Assembly: GCA_965276675.1 (NCBI GenBank)
Contig: OZ255624.1
Location: 1,364,001-1,428,000 of the forward strand
Reading direction: 5' to 3'
DNA: 64,000 nt
From: G965276675 sp965276675
GTDB lineage: Bacteria > Acidobacteriota > Terriglobia > Terriglobales > Acidobacteriaceae
Below the pieces are notes generated by a model. It was given only the letters and a program-made list of their open reading frames with translations. It was not told where the DNA came from and ran no database searches. The position numbers and the translations under genes are program-made. This document shows positions 9,187 through 17,237 of the stretch, in pieces. How positions within the stretch are numbered: position 1 is the first letter of the stretch; each line of letters opens with the position of its first letter.

Positions 9187-10773
9187 TTATGAATAAACTC
9201 TGAAGGCCCCCAAGTTAATTCGCAAATCCCCTGCATTTACTATCCGAATGGTGTGTTTTTCTTTTGGCAGTTTTTGTTTCGAAAAGACTGTGACCCCGAG
9301 AAACACAGGAAAGTCTTCGAGAAGGAGAGACGTGCTTTCCTGGAGCACCCCATCCAGGAAAATATCGACTCTGCCCTGATTGCTGGATTTCTCTGCAATG
9401 TACTCAATCCCTGTTCCGGTGAACGACAACTCTGCCTCACTACCCTCTGTTTGGCTTGCGCGAGGAAGATGATCTCCAGAAGCCTCTAGAGTGGTCGTCC
9501 AAGGAAACCATGCGCCTTTATACCGGACTTGCGGATCCGCCGCCTTAATTAGAGTCGACGAGGGTAATGACGCTGTCCTTAAGAGAACGGGTATATGCCA
9601 CATCTTGTAAACCGAGCCATGTACATCGTTGAAGGGACAGCCCGATGTGAACAGGGAGAGCTCAATGTCTGCACCACGGCGCTGCTGAAACCGAGCGCAA
9701 ATGCTTGGGCCATACATGTGGTACATGGGTCCAAGAAAACTATCGCTGAACGAATTGATCTGCGTCCAAGGACCCCAAGGATGTGAGGCCTGGTAGAAGT
9801 CATACCGTATCTCGTTCGGCTCATACCATTTCTTCATTCGTTCGGTGTTATACCAAGAAATCAGCAGATAGAGTCCAAGTTCCGGCACGTAAGTGATCGG
9901 AGTTTGTCCGCATTTTGCTGGTCGAGATAAAATCGGCGTAGCGCGTTCCACATCGCGAGACCAGCTTGCAACATCGCTACCGTCGGCGCCGCTCAGGTAC
10001 TCCCAGTCAGTGCTCTTAAGGTTAGGAAGAAGGGACCGCTTGATGCGGCCCAGGATTAAACTGTCGCCATCATTCCAAAAACCATTCGTAGAGCACGCAT
10101 AGACATATTCTTCAGCTCCATCGCGGGAGACCTGTCCACCATTGCGCCCATAGTGCACGAAGAATGGAGCACCAAAGTGGCCGCCGGGCCACATGGGATG
10201 TTCGTAATTTTCTTTCGCCGTGCGAGACCAGCTCTGTCCTTTATCAATCGACTTGATGAGCGAGGCGTTGGTAGCCGTTTGACGAGTCAGTGGGTCGTTA
10301 CTATCGCTGCCGTAAACGTTCCTTGAGACAAACGCGTAAAAGATTCCGTCAATGCATTCCTGGCCGCAAGCCTTCCATGTGGCATTATCCGATTCCTTCT
10401 GACCGGCCTTCCCGTACTCATCCATCGGGTTGACCTGAGATCCAGTAAGCAATTCGGGAACATCTCCGGCAAGCTTGTTGATTGCGAGGTTCATTGCGTT
10501 GCCGCCGAAGCCGCGGCCATCGCAGTTGAAGGTGTATAACGTATCATCGTCGGCCCAGAACGCATCCCAAGTGTCCCCGTTTGAGTTATCCCACTTGTGT
10601 ACCCGGTGTAGGTCGAAGAAAACATCCGCTATTCCGGCCATAGCACTGGTGCCAGTGTTTTGCGGCAAGGGCAGCGCCAAAAGTTGCTTAGGAATCAGGC
10701 CAGATGCTAAGCAAACGCTCCCTCCCGCCATAAACTGCCTGCGATTCACTAGATAATTTTCCTGCTCAGCCAT
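9187..10773 (-). CDS. Tat-exported beta-propeller protein (DUF4185/sialidase-like)
   Basis: About 528 residues. A twin-arginine signal NRRQFMAGGSVCLASG shows export in folded form. The body resembles five-bladed propeller glycosidase-like proteins: GDTWDAFWADDDTLYTF, later GKAGQKESDNATWKACGQEC, SLIKSIDKGQSWSR (an Asp-box-like SxDxGxSW), and the family signature ASHPWGPWTQIN. A C-terminal beta-sandwich (about residues 410-528, FTGTGIEYIAEKSSNQGRV) looks like a carbohydrate-binding or galactose-binding-like module. Three paralogues lie at 47973, 55574 and 62035. The ATG at 10773 is preferred over 10779 because AGGAGA then sits 7 bases upstream. Likely a secreted carbohydrate-active enzyme; the exact activity is unknown. 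Confidence 0.75.
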   Translation of the reverse strand: MAEQENYLVNRRQFMAGGSVCLASGLIPKQLLALPLPQNTGTSAMAGIADVFFDLHRVHKWDNSNGDTWDAFWADDDTLYTFNCDGRGFGGNAMNLAINKLAGDVPELLTGSQVNPMDEYGKAGQKESDNATWKACGQECIDGIFYAFVSRNVYGSDSNDPLTRQTATNASLIKSIDKGQSWSRTAKENYEHPMWPGGHFGAPFFVHYGRNGGQVSRDGAEEYVYACSTNGFWNDGDSLILGRIKRSLLPNLKSTDWEYLSGADGSDVASWSRDVERATPILSRPAKCGQTPITYVPELGLYLLISWYNTERMKKWYEPNEIRYDFYQASHPWGPWTQINSFSDSFLGPMYHMYGPSICARFQQRRGADIELSLFTSGCPFNDVHGSVYKMWHIPVLLRTASLPSSTLIKAADPQVRYKGAWFPWTTTLEASGDHLPRASQTEGSEAELSFTGTGIEYIAEKSSNQGRVDIFLDGVLQESTSLLLEDFPVFLGVTVFSKQKLPKEKHTIRIVNAGDLRINLGAFRVYS

Positions 10774-10817
10774 TTCCATTCTCCTATAGAACCTGTAGGT
10801 GACCTGAACCAGCAAAA

Positions 10818-10876
10818 GTGAGTCTAACTGTTCCAAAATGCGATTGGGCCAGCAATTCGTTTCTTGATCATGTGGG
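10818..10876 (+). repeat. 59-bp imperfect direct repeat, copy 2
   Basis: Second copy of the element at 8821-8879, starting GTGAGTCTAACTGTTCCAAA and ending GATCATGTGGG. It lies just upstream of the propeller gene start (minus strand), so its role could be regulatory for that gene, or it may mark the edge of a duplicated segment. Confidence 0.7.
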
Positions 10877-10946
10877 CAGTGCACCCTGGTGCTGATCGAG
10901 GATATGAGGAATGTGTCAGCCGAATCAGGCAACCCTCTTGACAGGT

Positions 10947-10987
10947 GGAAACCAACTGGTTACATTATTGGTAACCGTATGGTTTCC
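10947..10987. promoter_or_regulatory. Nested palindromic operator over the arsR-type start
   Basis: Two inverted repeats share one centre at 10967: the inner pair GGTTAC (10958-10963) / GTAACC (10971-10976) and the outer pair GGAAACC (10947-10953) / GGTTTCC (10981-10987). The outer arm covers the ATG at 10979. A concentric dyad on top of the start codon of an ArsR-family gene is what an autoregulatory repressor site looks like. The symmetry is seen directly; binding by the gene's own product is inferred. Confidence 0.65.
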
Positions 10988-11308
10988 TTTAATCGCAAAC
11001 AACGTGATGCTGTCTTCCGGGCTGTCGCCGACCCCACTCGCCGCGAAATTCTGAGTCTGCTGCGCAGCGGCCGGCAAACCGTTGGTGACATCGCGGGCAA
11101 TTTCCGCATGAGCCGTCCGGCGGTCTCAAAGCACCTTCGTGTACTGCGCTCCGCAGGCCTGGTTGTGGCCCGTCAGGAGGGCACTTCAAGTCTATGTGGC
11201 TTGAATGCCAATCCCCTGCGGGCGGTGGACGATTGGCTGCAAGATTACGAAACCTTTTGGAGCGAGAGTATGCAAAGTCTCAAGAAACATGTGGAGGAGG
11301 AGCAATGA
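10979..11308 (+). CDS. ArsR-family winged-helix repressor (SRPBCC-linked type)
   Basis: A DNA-binding repressor of about 109 residues. It shows AVADPTRREILSLLRSG, then TVGDIAGNFRMSRPAVSKHLRVLRSAGLV, the complete helix-turn-helix of ArsR proteins. No metal-binding Cys pair is present, so it belongs to the metal-independent group that sits next to SRPBCC (AHSA1) genes. The ATG at 10979 is used because homology begins there and the operator covers it; a longer frame opens at 10889. The stop overlaps the next start (ATGA at 11305), showing coupling. Likely autorepresses this operon. Confidence 0.88.
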   Translation: MVSFNRKQRDAVFRAVADPTRREILSLLRSGRQTVGDIAGNFRMSRPAVSKHLRVLRSAGLVVARQEGTSSLCGLNANPLRAVDDWLQDYETFWSESMQSLKKHVEEEQ

Positions 11309-11754
11309 ATTCGACGGCTACAAGGGATGACGCGATCGTTCAGGAAATCGCGATTAAGGGTTCGGCAGAACGAATCTTCGATGCGTTGACGAACCCCGCG
11401 GAGTTGGTGAAGTGGTGGGGCGTCCCCGGCTGGTTTCAGGCAACCGCGGTGGATTCCGATCTCCGTCCGGGTGGTAAGTGGAGGATCATCGTCGCAGCAG
11501 GCGGGGGGACCAACGTCGTTTCTGGAGAGTATCGCCAGATCGAGCGCCCGCATCTGCTGGTGTACACCTGGGTTCGCGAGGAAGATGCGGTGGAGACCGT
11601 GGTGCGTTGGGAGCTCGAAGAGAACTCCAGCATCACCAAGGTGCGGGTGACGCACTCCGGACTTACTAGCGATAGTCTGCGTGCACGCAATAATGGATGG
11701 CCGAGGATTGTGGAATTGCTGCAAACGTACGTGGAGGGGCGCAATGGCAACTGA
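11305..11754 (+). CDS. SRPBCC / AHSA1 domain protein
   Basis: A 149-residue START-like fold protein with a hydrophobic cavity. It begins MNSTATRDDAIVQEIAIKGS, then AERIFDALTNPAELVKWWG, LRPGGKWRI, GEYRQIERPHLLVYTW and ends with WPRIVELLQTYVEG, all typical of the AHSA1 (activator of Hsp90 ATPase homologue 1-like) family. Translationally coupled to the ArsR gene, with a strong GGAGGAGG ribosome site. In bacteria such pairs are common, and the ligand is generally unknown. Confidence 0.88.
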   Translation: MNSTATRDDAIVQEIAIKGSAERIFDALTNPAELVKWWGVPGWFQATAVDSDLRPGGKWRIIVAAGGGTNVVSGEYRQIERPHLLVYTWVREEDAVETVVRWELEENSSITKVRVTHSGLTSDSLRARNNGWPRIVELLQTYVEGRNGN

Positions 11755-12187
11755 TCTGAAGATCAAGCCCGACTACCGAATTCCAACCGCATCAAAGTGG
11801 GCCGCTCCACGCGCGTGGCCGATGGTGGGGGAGGCACGATCATCGCTACCGCCGAGATGACTGCACCGCCTGAGCGCGTCTTCCGCGCGCTTACCACCGA
11901 TGAGGTTGAGCGCTGGTGGGGATCGCCCGACTTCTACCGCCAGACGGATTGGACTGCGGACCTGCGTGTGTGTGGCCAATGGAGCGTCACCGTTCGCTTT
12001 CCAGACGGAAACACCAGCGGTGGCAGTGGCGAGTTCGTCGAGATCGACGAACCGCGGAAGATTGTCATGACGCGGAAATTCGAAAGGCACCCCCTCCAGG
12101 GCACACGCGAGACGACCATCACCTACCGGCTCGACCCCACCCCGCGTACTCGGTTGGCTGGACGCTTACCTGAAACCCAACGGCTAG
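11743..12187 (+). pseudogene. SRPBCC/AHSA1 pseudogene (frameshift and internal deletion)
   Basis: A second AHSA1 gene, decayed. Frame one starts at ATG 11743 (MATDLKIKPDYRIP) and must shift near 11780 to enter the frame SNRIKVGRSTRVADGGGG. That frame continues with APPERVFRALTTDEVERWWG to TYRLDPTPRT. There the usual remainder of the domain is missing and the sequence jumps to GWLDAYLKPNG before TAG at 12185, implying a deletion of roughly 25 codons plus a frame change. It follows the intact SRPBCC gene in the same operon. The damage is judged from the family's usual shape. Confidence 0.7.
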
Positions 12188-12304
12188 GCTAGTTCTCCTG
12201 ATACTGTGATCGCGCGAAGATTACAGTCTATGCAGCCTTTCTTCGAAGAAAGGCTACGCCAGCTTCCTCCGGCTACACGTGCAGGAAAACTGGTCTACCT
12301 TCCG

Positions 12305-12652
12305 TTAGCGGACGGCGGTGGCGGCAAATTTCTTGACCATGGCCAGCAGCAGTTTGCGGTCGCTGTCGTTGAGGTTGGTGGAGTAGCGACGGATCTGCGT
12401 GAGAAAACGGAGCTCTTCGTCGGTGAGCTTTTGGGTGTTCATCTCGCGGCTAAGTGAATCTTCGGCAAAGAACTGCGCCAGAGGCAGGTCGAGCGCGCCG
12501 GCGATCTTCGAAAGTGTGTCGAGTGAGGGAACGGTATGGCCGTTCTCTACGCGCGAAAGGTAGCAGCGGAGCAGGCCCGTGCGCTTTTCAATATCTCCCT
12601 GAGAGAGACCCTTTTGCAACCGATAACCCCGGATAGTCGTTCCGATCTTCAT
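12305..12652 (-). CDS. XRE-family helix-turn-helix regulator
   Basis: A 115-residue cytoplasmic DNA-binding protein. Residues 4-60 form a Cro/CI-type HTH: IRGYRLQKGLSQGDIEKRTGL, then SRVENGHTVPSLDTLSKIAGAL. A helical tail of about 50 residues follows (TDEELRFLTQIRRYSTNLND), probably for dimerisation. Such short XRE proteins with the ENGHxxPSLxTL sequence are common in acidobacteria. The gene is isolated, so its target is unknown. Confidence 0.88.
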   Translation of the reverse strand: MKIGTTIRGYRLQKGLSQGDIEKRTGLLRCYLSRVENGHTVPSLDTLSKIAGALDLPLAQFFAEDSLSREMNTQKLTDEELRFLTQIRRYSTNLNDSDRKLLLAMVKKFAATAVR

Positions 12653-12869
12653 ACGTGTCTGGTTTCCAATCGCACTCAGCCCCGCACTTAGCTCTTTGAA
12701 CGGCGAGGCTCGAGTTGCTTGTAGTTGTTGGCTGCATAGTTAACATGCCGAAAACACAACAGGCAAGGAAATTGTGCGTGCGACTGTGATTTTTACCTCG
12801 GACTGCAACTTTCGAGGTGTATGCCCTTCCATATATGGGGCATACGCGCTTCGGGGCGAAGGCTGCAGT
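12653..12869. other. Intergenic, nothing recognised
   Basis: About 215 bases between the XRE gene and the dienelactone hydrolase gene, both on the minus strand. It should hold the XRE promoter and the 3' end of the hydrolase transcript. No clear hairpin with a T-run was seen. Confidence 0.3.
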
Positions 12870-13652
12870 TCAGGGTTTACCGCCGAGTGTATTAGCAAAG
12901 AAGTCAACTGTCCGCTTTTGCGCGTCGGTTGCATCGGCGGCCCGGTAGCCTTTCTGGTTATTGGGATTCTCGAAGGCATGGCCGGCGTCGGGATAGATCT
13001 TGATGTCCACCTGCTTGTCGATGCCCTTGAGTGAGGTCTCAAAGGCCTGGACGCTCTCCGGCGAGATGCCCTGATCTTTGCCGCCGAAATTGCCGAGCAC
13101 GGCGGCATGGATGCGCCCGAGCGAGGCCGGATCGGTGACCAGCGTTCCATAGTTGATAGAGACGGCGCGTAGAGCCGGGTCGGCTATGGCTAGTTGCAGA
13201 GCGTAGCCGCCACCCATACACCAGCCCACAGCGCCGATGCGGTCGGCCTTGACGTCTTTTCTGGAGCGCAGGTACGCAGCGGCGGAGACGAGATCGCGCA
13301 CGCCACGGTCCTGAGGCAGTCCACGCATAAGCTCGTGAGCGGTCTCTGGATCGTTGGCGACCTGGCCGCGGTAGAGATCTACGGCAAGCGCGACATAGCC
13401 ATGGCTGGCGAGGTCGGCGGCCTGCTGCTTCACCCAGTCATTCAGGCCCCAATACTCGTGAATGACGATGATGGCCGGATGCTGCCCTGCTTTCGCGGAG
13501 TTCTTGGTCCCGGGCGAATCATAGAGCAGAGCGTGAACGGTCTCGCCGCCACTGGCAAAGCTGACGGATTCGGGAGTGCCGGCAGCGGCAGCCTCCGTTC
13601 TGGCGCTGAGGCAGAGGGAGAAAGCGAGGAGGAGTAAAGATACGCGTTTCAT
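12870..13652 (-). CDS. Dienelactone hydrolase family protein, secreted
   Basis: An alpha/beta hydrolase of 260 residues with a signal peptide (MKRVSLLLLAFSLCLSARTEA), so it is periplasmic or outer. The nucleophile elbow GAVGWCMGGGYALQLA has the Cys of dienelactone hydrolases, with HEYWGLNDWVKQQAADLASHGYVALAVDLY upstream in two pieces and DAGHAFENP supplying the His. The frame extends far upstream to 14420 without a stop, but the signal peptide and an AGGAGG-like site set the ATG at 13652. Substrate unknown. Confidence 0.9.
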   Translation of the reverse strand: MKRVSLLLLAFSLCLSARTEAAAAGTPESVSFASGGETVHALLYDSPGTKNSAKAGQHPAIIVIHEYWGLNDWVKQQAADLASHGYVALAVDLYRGQVANDPETAHELMRGLPQDRGVRDLVSAAAYLRSRKDVKADRIGAVGWCMGGGYALQLAIADPALRAVSINYGTLVTDPASLGRIHAAVLGNFGGKDQGISPESVQAFETSLKGIDKQVDIKIYPDAGHAFENPNNQKGYRAADATDAQKRTVDFFANTLGGKP

Positions 13653-13895
13653 GGCATCGATCCAATCGGTTGGGAAAGTAACGAATCCTAGGATAGAGTA
13701 AGCGCAAGCGGGTCCGTCATCCAGCCGCCAGGCGCTCATGTAATTGTAACAATGGGAGTTGCGGAGCAGGTCTGCTGGAAATCTCACCGGCATGGCACAT
13801 CTCCGGGGCGGAAAACGACATCGGAGAGGTTGCAAGCGCTTCGATGGCAGGTGAGACAGAGTTGCTAGGTAATAGATAGAGCGGCCAGGTGAGAG

Positions 13896-14858
13896 ATGGG
13901 CAAAATGAAGGGTCCAGATTGGGTGCGCAGGGTTAAAAACGAAAGACGCGTCCGCACCGCGGGCGATGTGGCGATAAAGGTCTATAACGAGCTCTTCCGC
14001 ACGCGAGCCTTCACAATCGCAGCGGCGATGGCTTTTTACTCTATTTTGTCCCTGATGCCGCTGCTGATTGTGATCTCGGCATTGCTGGGCTACTTGCCCA
14101 TTCCACATCTGTTCCAGCAGCTGCTGGACCTGATGGCGACGGTCGTCCCACCCGATGCAATGTCGCTGGTGAAGCAGATCGTGGCCGGTGTGTTGACGCC
14201 AAACCGTGGTGGCCTGCTCTCTTTCGGCGTTCTCGGGTATCTGTGGACAGCTTCCGGGGCGTTTGCCACGGCAATTGAGGCTCTCAACATCGCCTACGAC
14301 GTGAAGGACCAGCGGAGCTGGTGGCGGGATCGTATCCAGGCGCTGGTGCTGACACTGACTACAGGTGGTCTGAGCCTGGTCGCGCTGTTCTGCGTGGTGG
14401 CCGGACCGCACTTCGGTCATTTCCTAACGATGATCTTTCCGGTCCCGCAGCAATTTGGTGAGATCTGGCCAGTACTCCGCACAGTCACCACCTTTGTGAG
14501 CGTCGTGGTCGCAGTAGAGGTGCTGTATTATCTGGGGCCGAACCAGAAGCAGCGTTTCCTGGAGACGCTGCCCGGGGCGATCGTGGCCGTCTTCGGCTTC
14601 TTCGTCGGGTCCGCCATCATGGATTACTACTTTGCGCACTTCGCGAACTATAACAAGACCTATGGTTCGCTGGGCGCGGTAATCATCCTGATGTTGTGGT
14701 TTTACGCGATCTCGCTGTTTATCCTGATCGGGGCGGAGTTGAATGCCGAGCTGGCGAAGCGGACGATGGCCTCGCGTGCCGAGGGAGCCTCGCATGCGGA
14801 GGACTTAGTCCGGCCAGAGGATCTGCGGAAGCGGATGCCGGGGATGCCTGCGGCTTAG
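13896..14858 (+). CDS. YihY/BrkB family inner-membrane protein
   Basis: A 320-residue polytopic protein with six predicted membrane spans. Recognised by AFTIAAAMAFYSILSLMPLL, GYLWTASGAFATAIEALN, the YYLGPNQ segment and NKTYGSLGAVIILMLWFY near the C-terminus, all typical of the YihY/virulence factor BrkB (formerly called RNase BN) family. Its molecular role is not settled; the old RNase assignment is wrong for E. coli. A charged C-terminal tail of about 40 residues is cytoplasmic. ATG at 13896 is used. Confidence 0.92.
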   Translation: MGKMKGPDWVRRVKNERRVRTAGDVAIKVYNELFRTRAFTIAAAMAFYSILSLMPLLIVISALLGYLPIPHLFQQLLDLMATVVPPDAMSLVKQIVAGVLTPNRGGLLSFGVLGYLWTASGAFATAIEALNIAYDVKDQRSWWRDRIQALVLTLTTGGLSLVALFCVVAGPHFGHFLTMIFPVPQQFGEIWPVLRTVTTFVSVVVAVEVLYYLGPNQKQRFLETLPGAIVAVFGFFVGSAIMDYYFAHFANYNKTYGSLGAVIILMLWFYAISLFILIGAELNAELAKRTMASRAEGASHAEDLVRPEDLRKRMPGMPAA

Positions 14859-14874
14859 GTAGGCGGAGGCGTAG

Positions 14875-14912
14875 AAGCGGCCGGCGGAAAAGCGGTCAGC
14901 TAAAAAAGCGGA
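14875..14912 (+). repeat. Degenerate GCGGTYRGC repeat, site 1
   Basis: Two or three short units, AGCGGCCGGCGGAAA and AGCGGTCAGCTAAAAA followed by AGCGG, lie directly after the yihY stop. The same 14-16-bp unit recurs at 15045-15148 (opposite strand) and 16283-16360. Confidence 0.6.
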
Positions 14913-15044
14913 TGCGCCTCCGGGGCACAAATTCCCCTTCTTTTCACTGCCTCACTCAGCGAGCAGAGATCGCTGGGGTGCCCCGCTTCAGTTCGAAACA
15001 TCAGGAGAGGTCAATTACCTCCAAGCGTCCGTCTCACCTGAACG

Positions 15045-15148
15045 ACTTTCCGCCGACCGCCCTCTGCCGACCGGTTTTATGCTGACCGCTTCCTGGCCAA
15101 CCGCTCTTCTGCCAACCACTCTTCCTCTGACCGCTCTTACGATACTTG
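15045..15148 (-). repeat. Degenerate ~15-bp tandem repeat, site 2
   Basis: On the minus strand this reads as about seven consecutive units such as AGCGGTCAGAGGAAG, AGTGGTTGGCAGAAG and AGCGGTTGGCCAGGAAG. It sits about 130 bases upstream of the sugar-binding protein gene. Unit length varies between 14 and 17, so it is not a coding repeat. Confidence 0.7.
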
Positions 15149-15281
15149 CGCCTTTAATTGCGTTTTTATTTCCATCCGAAAGGCGAGGGAAGAGGTGTGC
15201 AGCGGATGCGCTTCTGGGAGTACTATCTCTCCTCTGCGGAAAAAGCAAAGAATTACACTTAAGTTTTGTTGGAGGAAGCCG

Positions 15282-16277
15282 ATGAACACATTGATGAAAC
15301 AGTTTGGATTTGCGTTTTTGGCGGTGGTGCTGCCATTGCTGGCCGGATGTACGCGACACAACAAGGACGAGCAGTATTATCTGATCGCGACCAACATCGA
15401 CCTGCCGTACTGGAAGACGGCTAGCACTGGCTTTCAGCAAGCCGCCGTGACATACGGCGTGCGGGCCGAGATGCGCGGGCCGGCGACCTTCGATGCGCAG
15501 GCCGAGTTGAAGGAGTTGCAGGATGCCGTGGCGCGGAAGCCGGCAGGGATACTGGTCTCTGTGGCCGATGCGCAGGTGATGGCGCCGGGGATCGACGCCG
15601 CGATGGCTGCGGGAGTTCCGGTGATCACGATCGACTCCGATGCTCCGGAGAGCCACCGGCTGTACTTTATCGGGACCAACAACCTGGAGGCTGGACGGCT
15701 GGGTGGACAGCGTGTGGTGCAGCAGCTGCCGGGCCACAAGGGCAATGTGGTGTTCTTTACCATGCCCGGGCAGCCAAACCTTGAGGAGCGCTTGAAGGGC
15801 TACAAGGATGCCTTCGCGTCGCACCCTGAGATTAAAGTCGTCGAGGTCTTCGATATGAAGGGCGACTCGGGCAATGCGATGGACAAGACCACCGAGTACC
15901 TGGCGCGGACCGGTGCGAGCAAGATCGATGCGTTTGTCTGCCTGGAGGCTTCGTCGGGCAAGGATGTGGCGGAGGCTTTTAAACGCGCGCACGTGACCGG
16001 GCGAGTGCTGGTGGCGATGGATGTGGATGTGGCCACGCTGAACCTGGTGAAGGAAGGGGTCATCGATTCGACGATCTCGCAGAAGCCCTACACGATGGCG
16101 CTGCTGGGGCTGAAAGGGCTGGACGATGTGCATCACTACCCGGCCAAGCCGCTGGTGAAGGACTACAAGCTGGATCCATTTGCGCCGTTTCCGGCCTTTG
16201 TGGATACCGGCGTGTCGCTGGTGGACAAGACCAATGTAGACAGCATGTTGAGCAGCCGCGGTGGTTCGGGGCAGTAG
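15282..16277 (+). CDS. Sugar ABC transporter substrate-binding lipoprotein
   Basis: A type I periplasmic binding protein of 331 residues (RbsB-like). The signal MNTLMKQFGFAFLAVVLPLL ends in a lipobox LAGC, so it is membrane anchored. The body shows IATNIDLPYWKTASTGFQQAA, GILVSVADAQVMAPGIDAA, VPVITIDSDAP and GTNNLEAGRLGGQ, the hinge pattern of ribose/xylose-type binding proteins. The start is ATG at 15282 after GGAGG; an upstream frame from 15195 has no ribosome site. No ABC permease or ATPase is adjacent, so it is an orphan or works with distant genes. Flanked on both sides by the degenerate repeat. Confidence 0.88.
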   Translation: MNTLMKQFGFAFLAVVLPLLAGCTRHNKDEQYYLIATNIDLPYWKTASTGFQQAAVTYGVRAEMRGPATFDAQAELKELQDAVARKPAGILVSVADAQVMAPGIDAAMAAGVPVITIDSDAPESHRLYFIGTNNLEAGRLGGQRVVQQLPGHKGNVVFFTMPGQPNLEERLKGYKDAFASHPEIKVVEVFDMKGDSGNAMDKTTEYLARTGASKIDAFVCLEASSGKDVAEAFKRAHVTGRVLVAMDVDVATLNLVKEGVIDSTISQKPYTMALLGLKGLDDVHHYPAKPLVKDYKLDPFAPFPAFVDTGVSLVDKTNVDSMLSSRGGSGQ

Positions 16278-16282
16278 TTTGA

Positions 16283-16360
16283 GCGGAGAAGCGGAGCCAA
16301 AGATCGGTTAGCTAAAGGGCGGTCGGCTAAGAAGCGGCTAGCGAAAGAAGCGGTTTGGAA
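16283..16360 (+). repeat. Degenerate GCGGTYRGC repeat, site 3
   Basis: Four or five units such as TCGGTTAGCTAAAGG, CGGTCGGCTAAGAA and GCGGCTAGCGAAAGAA follow the binding-protein stop. Same unit as the sites at 14875 and 15045. Confidence 0.65.
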
Positions 16361-16402
16361 GACAGGTCGCTGGTCCAACAGGTGCCAGCGGCCTTCGTCT
16401 TT

Positions 16403-17191
16403 TTAGCCCATGTACATGCCGCCGTTCACGTCCAGGACGTGGCCGGTGATATAGCCCGCACCCTCGGAGGCGAGGAAGGCGACGGCGTGTGCGATGTCGG
16501 CGTCCTGCCCCGCGCGGCCGAGGGGAATCGCCTGCAGCATGGCGTCGCGTTGCTTCTGATCCAGCACGGCGGTCATGGCGGTCTCGATCAGGCCGGGGGC
16601 GACGCAATTGGCGGTGATGCCTCGGGAGGCGAGCTCGCGGGCCAGCGATTTGGTGAAGCCGATGAGGCCGGCTTTGCTGGCGGCGTAGTTGGCCTGGCCG
16701 GCCTGGCCGTTCTCGCCGACGATGCTGGAGATGTTAATGATACGGCCCCAGCGGGACTTCATCATGGAGCTGATGAGGGCCTGGGTGAGCAGGAACGGGC
16801 CGGTCAGGTTGGTGGCGAGGACGTCCTCCCAGTCGGGGCGGCGCATGCGCAGCAGCAGAGTGTCCCGGGTAATGCCGGCGTTGTTGACCAGGATGTTGAC
16901 GGAGCCGAAGTGGGCGAGGACTGCCTTGGCGGTGGACTTGATCGAGTCTTCGCTGGCCATGTCGAGTATGAAGACCTCGGCGGTGCCACCGGAACCGGTG
17001 ATCTCGGCGGCGACGGCGCGGAGTTTGTCTTCGGAGCGCGCGGCGAGGGCGAGCTTGGCGCCGCGGCGGGCGAGCTCTAACGCGCAGGCCCGGCCGATGC
17101 CCTGGGAGGCGCCGGTGACGAGGGCGACTTTGTCTGCGAGTCCGATTTTTGGGAGTTCTGTTGTGTGCCGAGGGATTGCGGATTCTGCCAT
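16403..17191 (-). CDS. fabG: 3-oxoacyl-ACP reductase, SDR family
   Basis: NADPH-dependent reduction of beta-ketoacyl-ACP in fatty-acid elongation. The 262-residue protein has the Rossmann TGASQGIGRACALEL motif, NILVNNAGITRD, the catalytic Ser in IINISSIVGENG, YAASKAGLIGFTKSLA with the Tyr-x3-Lys pair, and ends IAHAVAFLASEGAGYITGHVLDVNGGMYMG, the classical FabG end. An N-terminal extension of about 20 residues (MAESAIPRHTTELPKIGLA) precedes the fold. The ATG at 17191 is used; the frame is open further upstream. Other SDR activities cannot be excluded, but the C-terminus fits FabG well. Confidence 0.92.
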   Translation of the reverse strand: MAESAIPRHTTELPKIGLADKVALVTGASQGIGRACALELARRGAKLALAARSEDKLRAVAAEITGSGGTAEVFILDMASEDSIKSTAKAVLAHFGSVNILVNNAGITRDTLLLRMRRPDWEDVLATNLTGPFLLTQALISSMMKSRWGRIINISSIVGENGQAGQANYAASKAGLIGFTKSLARELASRGITANCVAPGLIETAMTAVLDQKQRDAMLQAIPLGRAGQDADIAHAVAFLASEGAGYITGHVLDVNGGMYMG

Positions 17192-17237
17192 GGGCGGTGC
17201 TCTCCCTATTCGTGAATTGTGATGAATGTTCCGAGAA

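Noticed and set aside
12870..14420. A 516-codon open frame on the minus strand
   Set aside because: Only the last 260 codons (from the ATG at 13652 with its signal peptide) are a dienelactone hydrolase; the front is the antisense of yihY.
15015..16136. Long minus-strand frame opposite the sugar-binding lipoprotein
   Set aside because: His/Arg-rich translation with no family; it is the antisense shadow of the real gene at 15282.
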